A DNA stretch of 64,000 nt from Pseudomonadota bacterium (GTDB taxonomy: Bacteria; Pseudomonadota; Gammaproteobacteria; Steroidobacterales; Steroidobacteraceae): positions 62,001 through 126,000 of the forward strand of contig JAKAXA010000004.1 in NCBI GenBank assembly GCA_021816775.1, read 5' to 3'. A program made the position numbers and the translations under genes. This document shows positions 16,870 through 24,689 of this stretch, in pieces. The number at the start of each line of letters is the position of its first letter. Within the stretch, counting starts at the first letter, position 1. The notes under the pieces were generated by a model, which was given only the letters and a program-made list of their open reading frames with translations, searched no databases and was not told the DNA's origin.

Positions 16870-17459
16870 ACGCCCGCCGCGCGGCGCGCGCCCTCGCCCT
16901 GGCGCTGGGTCTGGCGCTGTGCGGCTGCACCCAGCGGCAGCTGGGGCACCATCTGACCGATGTCTCCGGCCTCGTCGCGCCGCTCGAGTTCCACATGACC
17001 GACCAGGACGGCGTGCCCGTCAGCGCCGCGAGCTACCGGGGCGATGTCGTGATGCTTTATTTCGGCTACACACACTGCCTCGATGCCTGCCCGACCACCC
17101 TCGCCACGCTCGCCGATGCGATCGAGCAGCTTGGAGCGCAGAGCAGGCGGGTGCGTGTGCTGTTCGTGACCGTGGACCCGCGGCGCGACACCGAGCCGGT
17201 GCTCAAGCGGTATGTGAGCGATTTCGGGCCGCAGTTCGTCGGGCTGCGCGGCACCGATGCGCAGCTCACCGACATGATCAAGCGCTACCGCGTCTCGTAC
17301 CACTACGAAAAACCCGACGCGAGCGGCGCCTACGAGGTCGATCACAGCAGCGCGGTGTTCATCTTCGGCCGCCACGGCCGGGCCCGACTCCTGGCGCAGA
17401 CCGGCGCGCCCGCCTCGGTGCTCGCGGCCGATCTGCGCCACCTGCTGGCGCGAACCTGA
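16866..17459 (+). CDS. SCO1/SenC family copper chaperone lipoprotein
   Basis: A 197-residue thioredoxin-fold protein. The N-terminal hydrophobic segment ends in LCGC, a probable lipobox (Cys21), anchoring it to the membrane facing the periplasm. The copper-binding CLDAC (Cys71, Cys75) follows YFGYTH, and the distal histidine lies in VDHSSAVFIF, so all three copper ligands are present. SCO proteins deliver copper to the CuA site of cytochrome c oxidase or act as thiol reductants for it. Translationally coupled to ctaG. Confidence 0.92.
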   Translation: MNARRAARALALALGLALCGCTQRQLGHHLTDVSGLVAPLEFHMTDQDGVPVSAASYRGDVVMLYFGYTHCLDACPTTLATLADAIEQLGAQSRRVRVLFVTVDPRRDTEPVLKRYVSDFGPQFVGLRGTDAQLTDMIKRYRVSYHYEKPDASGAYEVDHSSAVFIFGRHGRARLLAQTGAPASVLAADLRHLLART

Positions 17460-17606
17460 GGCGGCGCGCGCGGCGGCTTTGCCGCCCGGCCACAGCGCGC
17501 TACCATGATCGCTTTGCGCGCGCCAGTGCGCCGGCGAATCGCAAGCGCACGGGCGGCGGGCCGCGCGGCCAGCCGCACTTCATCAAGCGACGTTCCAACC
17601 GTGGGA

Positions 17607-18917
17607 ATGACTCCCGACAGCGCCCCCGCCACCACCGCTCCCACCTCGGCGCTCGCAGCCACCTGGAAGCTGTTGCTCGGCATGGGGATCCTCATGCTCG
17701 GCGCGGGTCTGACCAGCACCGAGATCAGCCTACGCGCCGCGCTCGAGGGATTCAGCGCGCCGGTGACCGGCGTGGTGATGTCCTGTTATTACCTGGGGTA
17801 CCTGCTCGGCACGGCGGCCGCGCCCCGTCTGGTGCGCCGCGTCGGGCACATCCGCGTGTTCGCCGCCATGGCCGCGGTGGCCTCGGCGGCGGTGCTGACC
17901 CAGGGCCTGTTCGTCCATCCGCTCACCTGGGGGCTGCTGCGCGGCGTATCGGGCCTGTGCTTCGCCGGACTCTACGTGGTGGCCGAGAGCTGGCTGAACA
18001 ATCGGTCAAGCCGCGCCACGCGCGGCGCGCTGCTCGCGATCTACATGGTGGTGCTCTACGTCGGGCTCGGCAGTGCGCAGTTCCTGCTCATTCCCGCCAA
18101 TCCCAACACCGACCGGCCCTTCATGCTCGCGGCCATGATGATCTCCCTCGCCATGGTGCCGATCGTGCTCGCCGCGCACCGTGCGCCGGAGATCGCACTG
18201 CCGCGCAAGGTGAGCTACCGGGATCTGTACCGCGACTCCCCGCTCGGAGTGGTGGCGGTGACGGTGGGCGGCATGATCACCTCGAGCGTCTACTCCATGG
18301 GCCCGCTCTACGCGCAGCGCAGCGGCCTCGGCACCGCCGGTGTCGCCACCTTCATGGGCATCAGCATTCTCGCGGCGGTGCTCGGGCAGTTCCCGGCCGG
18401 GATGCTCTCAGATCGCATGGACCGGCGCACGGTGATCGCCGGCGCCTGCGTGATCGCGACGGCCGGCGCCGGCGCCCTGGCGATGTTCCCGGCAATGCCG
18501 CACGTGTTGTTTTACCTGCTCGCGGCGCTCTTCAGCGCGATGTCCTTCACGCTGTACTCGCTCGGCGTGTCGCACGTGAACGACCAGCTCGAGCCGGCGC
18601 AGATGGTGGCCGCGAGCGGCGCGTTGCTGCGCCTGAACGGCCTCGGCGCCGCGGTCAGCCCGGTGCTGCTCGGCGCACTCATCGCCCGCTTCGGCACGGG
18701 CGCGTACTTCGGGACGCTGGCCGCACTGACGGGGCTGCTGACGCTGTTTGACTTGTGGCGCAAGCGGCGCAGCGAGCCGGTGCCCGCCGATCTGAAGGGG
18801 GCATTCATCGCCGCCGGCCCGCAGGGCCTGGCGACGCACATCGCCGCCGGCACGTTCAGCGCGGCCGCGCAACCCGCAGCGAGGGGTGCGCCGGATGCAC
18901 CGACCGCAAAACAATGA
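17607..18917 (+). CDS. MFS transporter, YcaD-like
   Basis: A protein of about 436 residues with twelve predicted membrane helices. The N-half signature (GYLLGTAAAPRLVRRVGHIRVF), the AESWLNNRSSRATRGALLAIYM loop and C-half GQFPAGMLSDRMDRRTVI place it in the YcaD/YfkF-like branch of the major facilitator superfamily, of unknown substrate. Translation could begin at 17505, GTG 17601 or ATG 17607; the last removes a basic N-terminal extension that is not protein-like, but no strong ribosome site decides it. The tail after helix 12 is long and hydrophilic. Its stop overlaps an ATG (18914) that could start the ferredoxin gene. Confidence 0.85.
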   Translation: MTPDSAPATTAPTSALAATWKLLLGMGILMLGAGLTSTEISLRAALEGFSAPVTGVVMSCYYLGYLLGTAAAPRLVRRVGHIRVFAAMAAVASAAVLTQGLFVHPLTWGLLRGVSGLCFAGLYVVAESWLNNRSSRATRGALLAIYMVVLYVGLGSAQFLLIPANPNTDRPFMLAAMMISLAMVPIVLAAHRAPEIALPRKVSYRDLYRDSPLGVVAVTVGGMITSSVYSMGPLYAQRSGLGTAGVATFMGISILAAVLGQFPAGMLSDRMDRRTVIAGACVIATAGAGALAMFPAMPHVLFYLLAALFSAMSFTLYSLGVSHVNDQLEPAQMVAASGALLRLNGLGAAVSPVLLGALIARFGTGAYFGTLAALTGLLTLFDLWRKRRSEPVPADLKGAFIAAGPQGLATHIAAGTFSAAAQPAARGAPDAPTAKQ

Positions 18918-19012
18918 ATCCGCTCCTCTGGCCGCGCGCTGAGCTTAATCGCGGGCCGACGTCCGCCGGGGGCCCGGTTGACAGCGCCACACCTGCGCTC
19001 GACAGTGTCCGG

Positions 19013-19282
19013 ATGGATGAGGGCAAATCGGTCACCTTCACGGTCTCGGGCTGCACGGTGCGCTGCGGACCCGATCAGACCCTGCTCGAGGTCGCCGAGG
19101 CGGCCGGCATACCGATGCCCTCCTCCTGCCGGGACGGCAGCTGCGGCAAGTGCCGCGCAAGAGTGCTCGAGGGGCGGGTCGACATGCGCCATCACGGCGG
19201 CATCCTGCAGCGGCACATCGACCTCGGTTACGTGCTCACCTGCTGCAGCCGGCCGCTCACCGACGTGGTGCTCGAGCGCTGA
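19013..19282 (+). CDS. [2Fe-2S] ferredoxin, plant type
   Basis: An 89-residue beta-grasp ferredoxin. The iron-sulfur ligands are in SSCRDGSCGKCRARV, with the fourth cysteine in YVLTCCSRP, the spacing of plant-type and oxygenase-reductase ferredoxin domains. It acts as a soluble one-electron carrier. ATG 19013 gives a compact domain. An alternative ATG at 18914 overlaps the MFS stop (ATGA) and would add 33 residues of unlikely sequence. The partner is unknown; the fpr-type reductase at 39993 is a distant candidate. Confidence 0.88.
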   Translation: MDEGKSVTFTVSGCTVRCGPDQTLLEVAEAAGIPMPSSCRDGSCGKCRARVLEGRVDMRHHGGILQRHIDLGYVLTCCSRPLTDVVLER

Positions 19283-19320
19283 GCGCCGGCCCGCGTGCGC
19301 GAACCGTCGTGCGGCGCCGG

Positions 19321-19794
19321 TCACCCCGGCGTGGCGCGCCCGAACCAGCGCCGCACGCGCCTGCGATAGCGCTCGTACTCCTGCCCGAAGCGCCGCGCGA
19401 GCACCCGCTCCTCGGCGCGAATCTGCACGTACCCGATCAGCGGAATGAACAGCAGCGCGACGATGAAGGCGCTCAACGCGCCGAGTCTCACTGCCCAGCC
19501 GACGAGCAGCAGCCACAGCCCCAGATACATCGGATTTCGCGTCCACGCATACACTCCGCTCGTCACGAGCGCGGAGGTGTTCTCGGGCTTGTGCGGATTG
19601 AGCGTCGTGTGCGCGCGGCGGAACTCGGCAAATGCGCTCGCCGCCGCAATGACCGCGATCGCCATCACCGCCCAGCCGAGCCGGGTGTAGGGTGCGGGGA
19701 CGACCGTCCACAGCGGCCAGTGGCGGCTCGCGAGCCACTGCCCGGCGGCGAAGATCAACATCCAGATCGGCGGGGGGACGGGTGAGCTTCGCAT
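19321..19794 (-). CDS. isoprenylcysteine carboxylmethyltransferase (ICMT)-family membrane methyltransferase
   Basis: A 157-residue integral membrane protein with four hydrophobic segments and the family C-terminal core: SGVYAWTRNPMYLGLWLLLV, then RAEERVLARRFGQEYERYRRRV containing the paired acidic and aromatic residues that contact S-adenosylmethionine. Bacterial members methylate unidentified lipid or isoprenoid-like substrates, so the substrate is not assignable. The start at 19794 (MRSSPVPPP) is preferred because the upstream open frame is not membrane-protein-like. It converges on the ferredoxin gene. Confidence 0.85.
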   Translation of the reverse strand: MRSSPVPPPIWMLIFAAGQWLASRHWPLWTVVPAPYTRLGWAVMAIAVIAAASAFAEFRRAHTTLNPHKPENTSALVTSGVYAWTRNPMYLGLWLLLVGWAVRLGALSAFIVALLFIPLIGYVQIRAEERVLARRFGQEYERYRRRVRRWFGRATPG

Positions 19795-19950
19795 CAGAGC
19801 CTGGCCGTTGTCGCTGGCATCAGCCCGAGCATCGGCGAAGCGACGCGCCCGGTCAACGGCCGCCTCGAAGCCCGGGCTCTGCCGGCCGGTGCAAGCGCGT
19901 ACTACACTCGCCGCACCCGATCCTGCGGGATCCACACTGGAGAGCGCCAG

Positions 19951-20361
19951 ATGACGCTTGAGCTGCTCAGCCCGCTTCGCTTCGCCCTACGGCTGCTGCG
20001 CCACCTCGGGTGGGCAATCCTGCTCACGCTGGTGTCACTGACCGTCGGCGCCATCGGGTATCACGTGACGGCCTCGCTCGGGTGGCTCGACAGCTACCTC
20101 AACGCCAGCATGATCCTCACCGGAATGGGGCCGGTCGCCTCGCTGCACACGGCTGCGGCGAAGCTGTTCGCCATGCTCTACGCCCTCTACAGCGGCGTGT
20201 TCTTCGTGTCGGTCGCGGCGATTCTGATCTACCCCGTCATGCACCGTCTGCTGCGCAAGGTCCACATCGAGGCGTACAAGGCGCACGGCGCGGCGGCGAC
20301 GCCACGAACCGAGACACAGGTCGCACGAAACGCCTCGCGCAGCGGGGACCCGATCGGCTAA
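19951..20361 (+). CDS. two-helix pore-domain-like membrane protein
   Basis: A 136-residue protein with two membrane helices (AILLTLVSLTVGAIGYHVT and FAMLYALYSGVFFVSVAAIL) separated by a segment resembling the re-entrant pore loop of two-TM potassium channels. Where a channel would read TVGYG, this protein has ILTGMGPVA, so the selectivity filter is not conserved. The C terminus is basic and cytoplasmic (HRLLRKVHIEAYKAHG). Its identity as a channel relative rests on topology and the IGYH...WLDS pattern only; function unknown. It lies 9 bases upstream of the DUF2147 gene, likely co-transcribed. Confidence 0.75.
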   Translation: MTLELLSPLRFALRLLRHLGWAILLTLVSLTVGAIGYHVTASLGWLDSYLNASMILTGMGPVASLHTAAAKLFAMLYALYSGVFFVSVAAILIYPVMHRLLRKVHIEAYKAHGAAATPRTETQVARNASRSGDPIG

Positions 20362-20370
20362 AATGGGGCC

Positions 20371-20883
20371 ATGCGCCTCGTGAAATTCCCGGGCCCGATG
20401 CGGGTCCTTCTCCTCGCTGCGCTCTCGCTTTGCGCACTGCCCGCCTCGGCCCACGCGGCCGCGTCAACCTGGAACACCCCGGTGGGGCTGTGGTCGCCGA
20501 TCGACAGCGCCACCGGCAAGCCCGTCGGCCTGATCGCCATCTACGAGGACCATGGCCTCTACTACGGGCGCATCGAGCCGTTTTCCCCGCGCGACAACCG
20601 AGCCGCGCGCTGCACCGAGTGCACCGGCAGCCGCCACGATCAGCCGATGATCGGCCTGGTGCTGATGCGCCACCTGCGCTATCACAACGGACGGTACGTC
20701 GGCGGCGACATCCTCGACCCGCGCAACGGTCATGTGTTCGACTGCGAGCTGCGCCTCATCGACGGGGGCCGCAAGCTCGTCGTGCGCGGCTATCTGGGCA
20801 TCCCGCTGCTCGGGCGCTCGCTGACCTGGCAGCGCATGCAGGGCACGCCCGGGGTGCGCATCTGGCCGGTGTCCGACTCCTGA
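20371..20883 (+). CDS. DUF2147 exported protein
   Basis: A 170-residue protein with a signal peptide (MRVLLLAALSLCALPASAHA, from the second methionine at 20398) and a DUF2147 domain: TPVGLWSPIDSATGKPVGLI, a conserved CTEC pair, PMIGLVLMRHL, and LDPRNGHVFDCELRLIDGG. DUF2147 proteins are small periplasmic lipocalin-like proteins of unknown ligand. The start may be 20371 or 20398; neither has a strong ribosome site. Confidence 0.82.
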   Translation: MRLVKFPGPMRVLLLAALSLCALPASAHAAASTWNTPVGLWSPIDSATGKPVGLIAIYEDHGLYYGRIEPFSPRDNRAARCTECTGSRHDQPMIGLVLMRHLRYHNGRYVGGDILDPRNGHVFDCELRLIDGGRKLVVRGYLGIPLLGRSLTWQRMQGTPGVRIWPVSDS

Positions 20884-20990
20884 GAGACTCTTGAGCGGCG
20901 CGCCCCGCGCCTGTACCTTGGGCCACCCTGCGCGCCGGCCGCCCGAGGCCGGCGCGTGTCACTGCGACCCTCGAGCGACCGGCGCCGGCC

Positions 20991-21791
20991 ATGACCAAAA
21001 TCTACTCGTGGAATGTCAACGGGATTCGTGCCGTCACCCGCAAAGGCACCCTGCAGAGCTTCGTGCGCACGCACAAGCCTGACATTCTGTGCCTGCAGGA
21101 GACCAAGGCCGAGCGCGGCCAGGCCGACATCGAGGTGAACAACTTCCACGAGTACTGGAACTCGGCGGCGAAGAAGGGCTACTCGGGCACGGCGATCTTC
21201 ACCCGCGAGGAGCCGCTTTCGGTGGCGAACGGCTTCTCGAGCGCGATCGAGCGCAAGTACCGCTTCACCGACGGCGCCGGCCGGGACAGCCTCGGGGAGG
21301 GCCGCCTGATCAGCGCGGAGTACCCTGAGTTCTACGTGGTCACCGTCTACACGCCGAACGCCAAGGACGACCTCAGCCGGCTCGAGCTGCGCCACAAGCA
21401 CTGGGATCCGGCCTTCCTCGCGCACTGCCGGCAGCTCGAGAAGAACAAGCCGGTGGTGTTCTGCGGCGACCTGAACGTGGCGCACACCGAGCTCGACCTC
21501 GCAAACCCCGGCCCCAACCGCGGCAAGAAGGGCTTCACGGACGAGGAGCGCGAGGGCTTCCAGAGCTTCATCGACGCCGGCTTCATCGACACGTTCCGCC
21601 TGTTCAAGCAGGGCAATGGCCACTACACGTGGTGGAGCCACTTCGCCAACTCGCGCGCACGCAACATCGGATGGAGAATCGACTACGTGCTGGTCTCGGC
21701 GAGCCTGCGCAAGGCGGTCAAGTCGGCCGACATCCACCCGGACATCATGGGCTCGGACCATTGCCCGGTGAGCATCACGCTCGAGCTGTGA
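20991..21791 (+). CDS. xth: exodeoxyribonuclease III / AP endonuclease
   Basis: A 266-residue EEP-fold nuclease, near the usual 255-270 residues. All active-site motifs are present: IYSWNVNGIRA, CLQETKAE (catalytic Glu), VVTVYTPNA, FCGDLNVAHTELD (Asp and Asn), RIDYVLVS and the C-terminal MGSDHCPVSI catalytic His pair. It cleaves abasic sites in base excision repair and trims blocked 3' ends, in the cytoplasm. It is closer to the ExoA type than to E. coli XthA. The stop lies inside a hairpin shared with the convergent TPR gene. Confidence 0.95.
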   Translation: MTKIYSWNVNGIRAVTRKGTLQSFVRTHKPDILCLQETKAERGQADIEVNNFHEYWNSAAKKGYSGTAIFTREEPLSVANGFSSAIERKYRFTDGAGRDSLGEGRLISAEYPEFYVVTVYTPNAKDDLSRLELRHKHWDPAFLAHCRQLEKNKPVVFCGDLNVAHTELDLANPGPNRGKKGFTDEEREGFQSFIDAGFIDTFRLFKQGNGHYTWWSHFANSRARNIGWRIDYVLVSASLRKAVKSADIHPDIMGSDHCPVSITLEL

Positions 21792-21808
21792 GCCGGCCCG
21801 CGGCTCAC
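21788..21808. terminator. bidirectional terminator hairpin between xth and the TPR gene
   Basis: An 8-bp perfect stem (gtgagccg / cggctcac) with a 5-base loop includes the stop codons of both convergent genes. No strong U-tract is present on either side, so termination efficiency is uncertain. Confidence 0.5.
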
Positions 21809-22380
21809 TGCACCGACAGCAGCGCCGCTTTGTGCTCGGCCGCGAGCGCCTCCTGGTTCCGGCCCTCGGCGCGCAGTGTGGCGGCGATCAGGCCCCACGC
21901 CGATGATTCGGCGTGCGTATCGCCGCTCGCGAGATAAAGCGCCTTGCGGGCGATGCCGTAGGCCTGAGCGGCATTGCCGGCCGCGAGGCTCTCGCGGCCG
22001 AGCGCAAGCCACACCAGGGGATTGCGCGGCTCGATCGACAGCGCCCGCTCGAGCGTCTCGGCGGCGAGCCCGAAGTTACCGCTGCGCTCCTGAACGCGCG
22101 CCATCGCAACCAGCGACTGCGCGGCCGGACCGAGCTGGTATTGGGGCGGGGCCGGCGGGACCGCGCCGGGTGTGCCCGGGGCGGCCTGCGCGGACGCGCC
22201 TCCCCACGTGCCCGGCTGCGCGCCATTCGGCTGTTGGATGACGCCGCGGCGGGCACTCGCCGCGGCATTCGGGTGCGCCGCCCCATAGGGCGGTCCGACG
22301 AGCGCGCACCCGGACAATGCGAGCGCGGCGCCGAGCGCTCCCATGGCGGCGCGCGCAAGGCCGTAACGCTGACGAGCCAT
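21805..22380 (-). CDS. TPR-repeat lipoprotein
   Basis: A 191-residue lipoprotein: the signal (MARQRYGLARAAMGALGAAL) ends at lipobox LSGC, a proline-, glycine- and alanine-rich linker follows, then two to three TPR units (SLVAMARVQERSGNFGLAAE, NPLVWLALGRESLAAGNAAQ, AWGLIAATLRAEGRNQEALA). The start at 22380 shares its first base with the last base of the upstream PBP1b stop codon (TGATG), a tight coupling. Its position directly after a class A penicillin-binding protein suggests it may be a partner or regulator of that enzyme, as LpoB is for E. coli PBP1b, though there is no sequence similarity to LpoB. Confidence 0.82.
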   Translation of the reverse strand: MARQRYGLARAAMGALGAALALSGCALVGPPYGAAHPNAAASARRGVIQQPNGAQPGTWGGASAQAAPGTPGAVPPAPPQYQLGPAAQSLVAMARVQERSGNFGLAAETLERALSIEPRNPLVWLALGRESLAAGNAAQAYGIARKALYLASGDTHAESSAWGLIAATLRAEGRNQEALAAEHKAALLSVQ

Positions 22381-24689
22381 CAGTCTCCTCCACCAAGCAG
22401 GCCGCATCCGGACATCGGCGCAATCTGCGTACCGACCGGCACGGCGACCTCAACCGCATTGGCCGCATCGCACTCGGGCGTGGTCTGAAGTCCCGTGGGG
22501 AAGTCGACCCACACGTCCGTCAGACCCTGCGGCGGCGGCATGCTGAGCGGCAATGCGCCGATCGACGCCATGATGTGTGCCCACACCGGCAGCGCGCCCA
22601 TCGCGCCCGTGAGTCTCGTGGGCTGATTGTGATCATAACCCACCCACACGACCGCCAGATCATTGCCGGTAAACCCCGCGAACCAGCTGTCGCGATCGTT
22701 CTGCGAGGTGCCGGTCTTGCCGGCCGCCACCAGCCCGGGCGGCAGGATGGACTCAGCCGGTTCGCCCGTGCCGTGGGTGAGCACCTGCTCCATCATGGTG
22801 GTCACCTGGTAGACGTCGCCGGTCGGAGCAACCGGCGTGACACGCACCGGGAACGCCTTCAGGGGCTTGCCATCGGCGCTGACCACCGCCTGCACGGCGC
22901 GCAGCGGCTCGCGAAAGCCCCCGTCGGCCAGCCCGTTGTACAGCTGCGCCACCTCGAAGGGCGAGAGGTCGCTCGCCCCGAGCAGCATCGCCGGCACCTC
23001 CTGCGGCACGTGCTTAAGCCCGAAGCGCTGCAGCGTGTGTGTCACCGGGTTCAGGCCGATGCGCATGCCGAGCCGGACTGTGGCGGCGTTCAGCGAGTCT
23101 CCGAGCGCGCGCACCAGCGGCACCGGACCGTGGAAGATCCGCGAGTAATTGTGCGGCCGCCAGTACCGCCCGCGGGCGAGCTTCACCGCGATCGGCTCGT
23201 CCTCGATGATGGTGGCGGCGGTGTACTGGCCGGTCTCGAGCGCCGTCAGGTAGATGAACGGCTTGACCAGCGAGCCGATGGAGCGGCGCGCATCGAGCGC
23301 ACGGTTGAATCCGTCGAAGTCCGCGTCGCGGCCGCCGACGATGGCCAGCACGTCGCCGGTCTGCGGCGAGGTGACCACCACGGCGCCCTGCAGGTGCTCC
23401 TTGCCGTAATGATGCGTGCGGTCGAGCAGGTGCAGCTGCGCATCGAGCGCATGCTCGGCGAGCTCCTGCACGCGCGGATTGAGGCTGGTGTAGACGCGCA
23501 GCCCCGCACGGGTCAGCTCCCGCTCGGGATAATCACGGGCGAGCGTGCGGCGCACCAGGTCGAGATAGGCCGGATAGTAGGCCCCGGAGGCGTGCGGGGT
23601 GACCCCGAGCGGCGCGCGCATGGCCGCATCGGCGCGTGCCCACGACACCACGCCCTGGCGGGCAAGGATCTTCAGCACCAGGTTGCGCCGCGCCAGCACG
23701 CGCGCCGGCACGCGGCGCGGATCGTAATAGGTGGGGCCGCGCACGATGGCCACCAGCATCGCGATCTGCGGCAGGTCGAGCTCATCGAGCGGCTCGCCGA
23801 AGTAGAACTCGCTCGCGAGCCCGAACCCGTGCACCGAGCGGTTGCCGTCCTGGCCGAGGAAGATCTCGTTGATATAGGCGTTCATGAGATCCGCCTTGCT
23901 GAAGTGCGCGGTCAGCGCCACGGCCATGATGGCCTCGCGGATCTTGCGCCAGAGCGTGCGGCGGTTGTTCAGGAAGTAGCTGCGCACCAGCTCCTGGGTG
24001 AGGGTGCTGCCGCCCTCCTCGATGTGATGCGCGCGCAGATCGACCCAGGCGGCCCGCAGGATGCCGCGCGGATCGATGCCCCAGTTGGTATCGAACGTGC
24101 GGTCCTCGACCGCCTTCAGCGCCGCCGGCAGCAGCGGCGGAACCTGCTTCGGGGTGACCACGATCCGATCCACCCCGTCGCTCGGAAAGATGCTGCCGAT
24201 CAGCAGCGGGTCGAGCCGGATCACCGGTACCGGCGCGGCGGCGGCAGTGGTGAGATCTGTGACCCCGCCCGGCCCGAAGCGGACCCGCAGCGGCATCGCC
24301 GGGCGGTCGCGGTCGGCGAACTGCACCGGACGCAGCATGACCACGACCTGGTCGGCCGATGCGACGAACGTGCCGGGACCGCCGGGCGATGCGACCTGAC
24401 GGTACGCCAGGCGATGCAGCTCATGCTCGAGCTGTGCTTCGCTCAGGTCGAGCCCCACGTACAGCTGCATCGGCGCAGCGTAGACGCGCGCCGGGAGCGT
24501 CCAGCGCAGCGAGCGGAACTGCCGGGTCACGAGGCGGTCGAGGTACAGCACGTAGCCGCCGCCCACCACGAGCACGACGAGCGCCGCGGCGCCGATCGCG
24601 CGCCACAGCCACAGGATGCGCCTGCGGCGAGCGGCGGGCGTTCGCGCGCCTCGCGAGGGGGGGCTTCTGCGTCCGGAGGATCGCTTCAG
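22380..24689 (-). CDS. mrcB: penicillin-binding protein 1B, bifunctional transglycosylase/transpeptidase (CTG start)
   Basis: Class A PBP of about 769 residues: cytoplasmic basic tail, one membrane helix (AIGAAALVVLVVGGGYVLYL), UB2H-like region, GT51 glycosyltransferase domain (EDRTFDTNWGIDPRGILRA with catalytic Glu; GGSTLTQELVRSYFL) and transpeptidase domain (SLVK nucleophile motif, SLN, KTGT). It polymerises and cross-links peptidoglycan in the periplasm. No ATG fits: GTG at 24575 would cut the membrane helix in half. CTG at 24689 gives MKRSSGRR and the full basic tail, has GAGGAG 8 bases upstream, and overlaps the lysAC stop as CTGA, exactly where an ATGA junction would be. The CTG start is therefore inferred; the domain assignment is certain. 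Confidence 0.9.
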   Translation of the reverse strand: MKRSSGRRSPPSRGARTPAARRRRILWLWRAIGAAALVVLVVGGGYVLYLDRLVTRQFRSLRWTLPARVYAAPMQLYVGLDLSEAQLEHELHRLAYRQVASPGGPGTFVASADQVVVMLRPVQFADRDRPAMPLRVRFGPGGVTDLTTAAAAPVPVIRLDPLLIGSIFPSDGVDRIVVTPKQVPPLLPAALKAVEDRTFDTNWGIDPRGILRAAWVDLRAHHIEEGGSTLTQELVRSYFLNNRRTLWRKIREAIMAVALTAHFSKADLMNAYINEIFLGQDGNRSVHGFGLASEFYFGEPLDELDLPQIAMLVAIVRGPTYYDPRRVPARVLARRNLVLKILARQGVVSWARADAAMRAPLGVTPHASGAYYPAYLDLVRRTLARDYPERELTRAGLRVYTSLNPRVQELAEHALDAQLHLLDRTHHYGKEHLQGAVVVTSPQTGDVLAIVGGRDADFDGFNRALDARRSIGSLVKPFIYLTALETGQYTAATIIEDEPIAVKLARGRYWRPHNYSRIFHGPVPLVRALGDSLNAATVRLGMRIGLNPVTHTLQRFGLKHVPQEVPAMLLGASDLSPFEVAQLYNGLADGGFREPLRAVQAVVSADGKPLKAFPVRVTPVAPTGDVYQVTTMMEQVLTHGTGEPAESILPPGLVAAGKTGTSQNDRDSWFAGFTGNDLAVVWVGYDHNQPTRLTGAMGALPVWAHIMASIGALPLSMPPPQGLTDVWVDFPTGLQTTPECDAANAVEVAVPVGTQIAPMSGCGLLGGGD

